From contig CANMEE010000001.1 in assembly GCA_947496865.1 (NCBI GenBank), positions 1,603,501 through 1,667,500 on the forward strand: 64,000 bases of DNA. Reading direction: 5' to 3'. A program made the translations under genes and the position numbers. Shown here piece after piece: positions 62,338 to 64,000 of the stretch (position 1 is its first letter; each line of letters starts with the position of its first letter). This DNA is from an uncultured Sphingomonadaceae bacterium (lineage in GTDB: Bacteria; Pseudomonadota; Alphaproteobacteria; Sphingomonadales; Sphingomonadaceae). The notes below the pieces were generated by a model. The model searched no databases. It had not been told where the DNA came from and saw only the letters and a program-made list of their open reading frames with translations.

Positions 62338-62877
62338 CTATTTCATCATTAAAGATTTCATGATCATGAAAAATGTATCGAGACAAAGCGCGGTGTTAGA
62401 CTTGAGATACCTGCACATATTATACAGAAAATCAAAATCATATGGTGCGGGATTTTGCTCGTAAGATGCGCAAGCGTCATACGCTAAGTCAAATGCTACA
62501 ATCTCACTATGGTACTCTGTATAAAAGTCCATCATTGAGATTGTATGGACGCCATCGGCATAATGAATGCGAGTAAATCCGCTCTCGACTTGCTCCTGGT
62601 CGGGATCGAAACTGACTCCATGAACGATATTGCTTTTATACAGGCTATGTAACAGCGCCCCGCTTCTCTTGTAATGATCTGGGTTTTTTGAATCCAAGTT
62701 CTGGGCAAAATCACCGATATTTTGAACATACTGATTGTGAGCAAATTGTAATCCTCCGTCATCCAGTTGGTGATCACATTGGATTAGTGGGATTAAATTC
62801 TTTGCTGCTTTATCAAAACGGTCTGTAACTGTTTTAATAAAGAATTCGTTGTCATCGAGTTTTAGAAGAATTGACAA
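62338..62877 (-). CDS. Hypothetical protein in AT-rich element
   Basis: A 179-residue soluble protein of unknown family, with high Asp/Asn/Tyr/Phe content (for example YDFDFLYNMCRYLKSN, HYADGVHTISMMDFYTEY). There is no TM helix or signal. The start is a TTG at 62877 with GGGGG nine bases upstream. Composition is unlike that of the chromosomal genes to the left. It sits at the inner end of the element and has no recognisable partner. Confidence 0.6.
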   Translation of the reverse strand: MSILLKLDDNEFFIKTVTDRFDKAAKNLIPLIQCDHQLDDGGLQFAHNQYVQNIGDFAQNLDSKNPDHYKRSGALLHSLYKSNIVHGVSFDPDQEQVESGFTRIHYADGVHTISMMDFYTEYHSEIVAFDLAYDACASYEQNPAPYDFDFLYNMCRYLKSNTALCLDTFFMIMKSLMMK

Positions 62878-62914
62878 GTTTTAGCCCCCAAATTTTATCA
62901 TTATAATGTCATTA

Positions 62915-62947
62915 AAAAAGGTCCTTACCAATGGCAAGGACCTTTTT
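62915..62947. terminator. Intrinsic terminator, 12 bp stem
   Basis: AAAAAGGTCCTT at 62915-62926 pairs with AAGGACCTTTTT at 62936-62947 around a 9-base loop. It follows the 51-residue ORF on the minus strand and ends in a run of T in both directions, so it should stop transcription from either side. Confidence 0.87.
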
Positions 62948-62971
62948 GGAAGGCTTAAATTTTTGAATGAA

Positions 62972-63127
62972 TTAATCTTTTTCTGAAAAAGCGTCTTTCA
63001 TTACTTTAAAGGCCGACAGGTTCGATCCAAAATCGCGGACCTGATCCTTCAATTCATTATCTGGGTACATACGCACAGCTGCACGGCTGGTGGCAGCACC
63101 GGTCTCTGTTTTTGCTGTTTGCGTCAT
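62972..63127 (-). CDS. 51-residue small protein
   Basis: ATG at 63127, stop at 62972, with CGGAG upstream of the ATG. The sequence runs MTQTAKTETGAATSRAAVRM, then YPDNELKDQVRDFGSNLSAF, then KVMKDAFSEKD. It is charged and helical, with no TM segment. A terminator follows 25 bases downstream, as expected for a real gene. I do not recognise it; the R-rich beta-like start and helix could be a small DNA- or protein-binding module. Confidence 0.6.
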   Translation of the reverse strand: MTQTAKTETGAATSRAAVRMYPDNELKDQVRDFGSNLSAFKVMKDAFSEKD

Positions 63128-63222
63128 AACTTGCTCCGTTTCATCTTCATTGCCATTTTTATTTTAGCAGCGATTCTGGCGCTTTCGCTGCGTTGAAATT
63201 ACGTTAGCGTTTCTGCTCTCGT

Positions 63223-63345
63223 TTATCTTGCTGCTGAACCTTTTGGCTCAGCATAAATATCTTTTGCATCGCCAATGGCGATTGTAGCAACAGTGTCACC
63301 GATTACATCAGCGGGATGGTTTTGGCCTTGTAGATTCTTAGGCAT
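63223..63345 (-). CDS. 40-residue small protein
   Basis: ATG at 63345, stop at 63223, with GAGAG just upstream. The sequence runs MPKNLQGQNHPADVIGDTVA, then TIAIGDAKDIYAEPKGSAAR. It ends about 95 bases before the start of the 51-residue gene on the same strand, so the two may be one transcript that ends at the 62915 terminator. No family is recognised. Confidence 0.55.
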   Translation of the reverse strand: MPKNLQGQNHPADVIGDTVATIAIGDAKDIYAEPKGSAAR

Positions 63346-63706
63346 CTTATCTCTCAATTACATCATATAGCTTATATTTGATTAACATTTAGCAACGCAA
63401 TTATTCGCTAAACGAACCAGCGTTAAAACCAATGTAAGTATTCAGTAACGCATTTTGCAACATTGGTGCAACGCATATTTACCAGTGACCTAAAAGCCTA
63501 AAAAATTTAACTAGTTTTTCGAAGGCTACGTATCGGTCTCCGTCACGTAGCCTTTAATAACACGTTTGGCAAGTGATTCATAGTAAAGTTATTATAATCA
63601 TGTCCCGCAGCCAGAACAATGAATTCTCAAACAAATACTCCGTTGTGGGGAAATCGAATCAAAATAATCAAACCTAACTAATGAATACCCAAAGGGGGCA
63701 ACGCTA
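63346..63706. other. Regulatory gap before the HTH gene
   Basis: About 360 AT-rich bases. It contains three direct copies of YAACGCA (63393-63399, 63446-63452, 63469-63475) and a 10 bp inverted repeat at 63522-63554. On the minus strand, TTGCGT and TATAAG separated by 18 bases lie upstream of the 40-residue gene and could be its promoter. Confidence 0.5.
63522..63554. terminator. Perfect 10 bp inverted repeat
   Basis: AAGGCTACGT at 63522-63531 pairs with ACGTAGCCTT at 63545-63554 across a 13-base loop, followed by TAATAA. It may be a weak terminator or a protein-binding palindrome for the element's integration control. Confidence 0.45.
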
Positions 63707-63967
63707 ATGAACCGTAACCAACTCACAACACCTCCCACACCTCGATTATTCAATCAAGATATGGCTGCAGCTTATCTTGGTATTAGTTCCAGGCATTTCG
63801 AACGCCAGTGGAGAAAGTACATTTTTCCGCAACCCTTGAGGATTGGAAGAAGACTTCTTTGGGATCGAAAAATGCTGGATCTGCTGGTGGATATACTATC
63901 CGATATTGAAGAGGGGGCTAAGCCGGAGCCGGTGGACGAATATGCAGGCGTCGTAATTATAGGATAG
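63707..63967 (+). CDS. AlpA/excisionase-like helix-turn-helix protein
   Basis: An 86-residue protein. A MerR/excisionase-type HTH is visible in the first 60 residues: LFNQDMAAAYLGISSRHFER, then QPLRIGRRLLWDRKMLDLLVD. Such proteins regulate excision and integrase expression in tRNA-integrated elements. AAGGGGG lies upstream of the ATG. The next gene begins one base after its stop, consistent with the xis-int order of integrative elements. Confidence 0.8.
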   Translation: MNRNQLTTPPTPRLFNQDMAAAYLGISSRHFERQWRKYIFPQPLRIGRRLLWDRKMLDLLVDILSDIEEGAKPEPVDEYAGVVIIG

Positions 63968-63968
63968 C

Positions 63969-64000
63969 GTGAAAAGAATGCCGTCAACGCGACCCTTCCG
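63969..64000 (+). CDS. 5' end of a gene cut by the window edge, possibly the integrase
   Basis: GTG at 63969 with AGGATAG overlapping the preceding stop, followed by ten open codons (VKRMPSTRPF, start Val read as Met). An ATG lies three codons in. The N-terminal motif MPSTRPF and the position directly after an excisionase-like gene suggest a tyrosine recombinase, but only ten residues are visible. Confidence 0.5.
   Translation, partial: MKRMPSTRPF

Noticed and set aside
2..64000. CRISPR array
   Set aside because: The repeats seen are dispersed palindromes and a coding minisatellite at 32600; there is no series of equal repeats with equal unique spacers.

Overview
The window looks like chromosome from a marine-type alphaproteobacterium of the Sphingomonadales (Sphingorhabdus/Parasphingorhabdus-like). 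The basis is a TonB-dependent receptor with sphingomonad-style signal peptide and plug, an Mla-type lipid transport operon, intracellular cyanophycin genes, medium GC by eye, and a family of short intergenic palindromes (arms TGTCCGCTTT / AAAGCGGACA) of a kind I associate with that group. The genus is inference.

Layout. (1) 0-15.4 kb: a one-direction catabolic block with a prolidase-like amidohydrolase, a MalT-like LuxR regulator, a TonB-dependent receptor, a cyclophilin, an oxoprolinase/hydantoinase pair (hyuA, hyuB), a quinone-oxidoreductase-like MDR enzyme and a large bifunctional PutA. The shared theme is proline or pyroglutamyl compounds. (2) 15.4-18.4 kb: an accessory strip with two tiny paralogous membrane peptides that are easily overlooked, a frameshifted integrase, palindromes and an exported helical-repeat protein. 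(3) 18.4-24.8 kb: a cyanophycin cluster with cyanophycinase, cyanophycin synthetase, a second Mur-ligase protein lacking the ATP-grasp half, and an isoaspartyl peptidase that could finish polymer breakdown. (4) 24.9-27.5 kb: a LysR regulator divergent from a sterol-desaturase-type oxygenase.

(5) 27.5-35.3 kb: probably the most interesting part. Two diverged direct copies of a ~270 bp module, each ending in a decayed 3' fragment of tRNA-Glu, bracket an ion channel, a SLOG-like/four-TM protein, an exported trypsin-fold protein with an altered active-site loop, a lipoprotein with SNDQG repeats and a TIR-TM-TPR protein. This resembles a signalling or defence-type cargo island at an old tRNA-Glu integration site. 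(6) 35.7-41.3 kb: a YHS protein, MlaA, and the operon mlaE-mlaF-mlaD plus a PqiC-like lipoprotein for intermembrane lipid transport.

(7) 41.6-57.7 kb: central-carbon and redox genes. A PoxB-like TPP enzyme is translationally coupled to malic enzyme. There follow a metallo-hydrolase-like protein, an ECF sigma factor, a Na+/H+ antiporter, two adjacent unusual fusions (Rieske + glutamate-synthase domain; Rieske + TPP enzyme), a TrkH/TrkA-like membrane protein, a redoxin lipoprotein, an FG-GAP/UnbV protein, small membrane proteins and a ZntB-like transporter. (8) 57.7-61.6 kb: an ECF sigma/anti-sigma pair, a cysteine synthase remnant, a DUF2817 carboxypeptidase-like protein and a glyoxalase-like protein. 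(9) 62.1 kb to the right edge: a 45 bp tRNA-Glu 3' fragment starts an AT-rich integrated element with small ORFs, an excisionase-like HTH protein and the first codons of a further gene.

All functions are read from motifs and family resemblance; no database search was possible.
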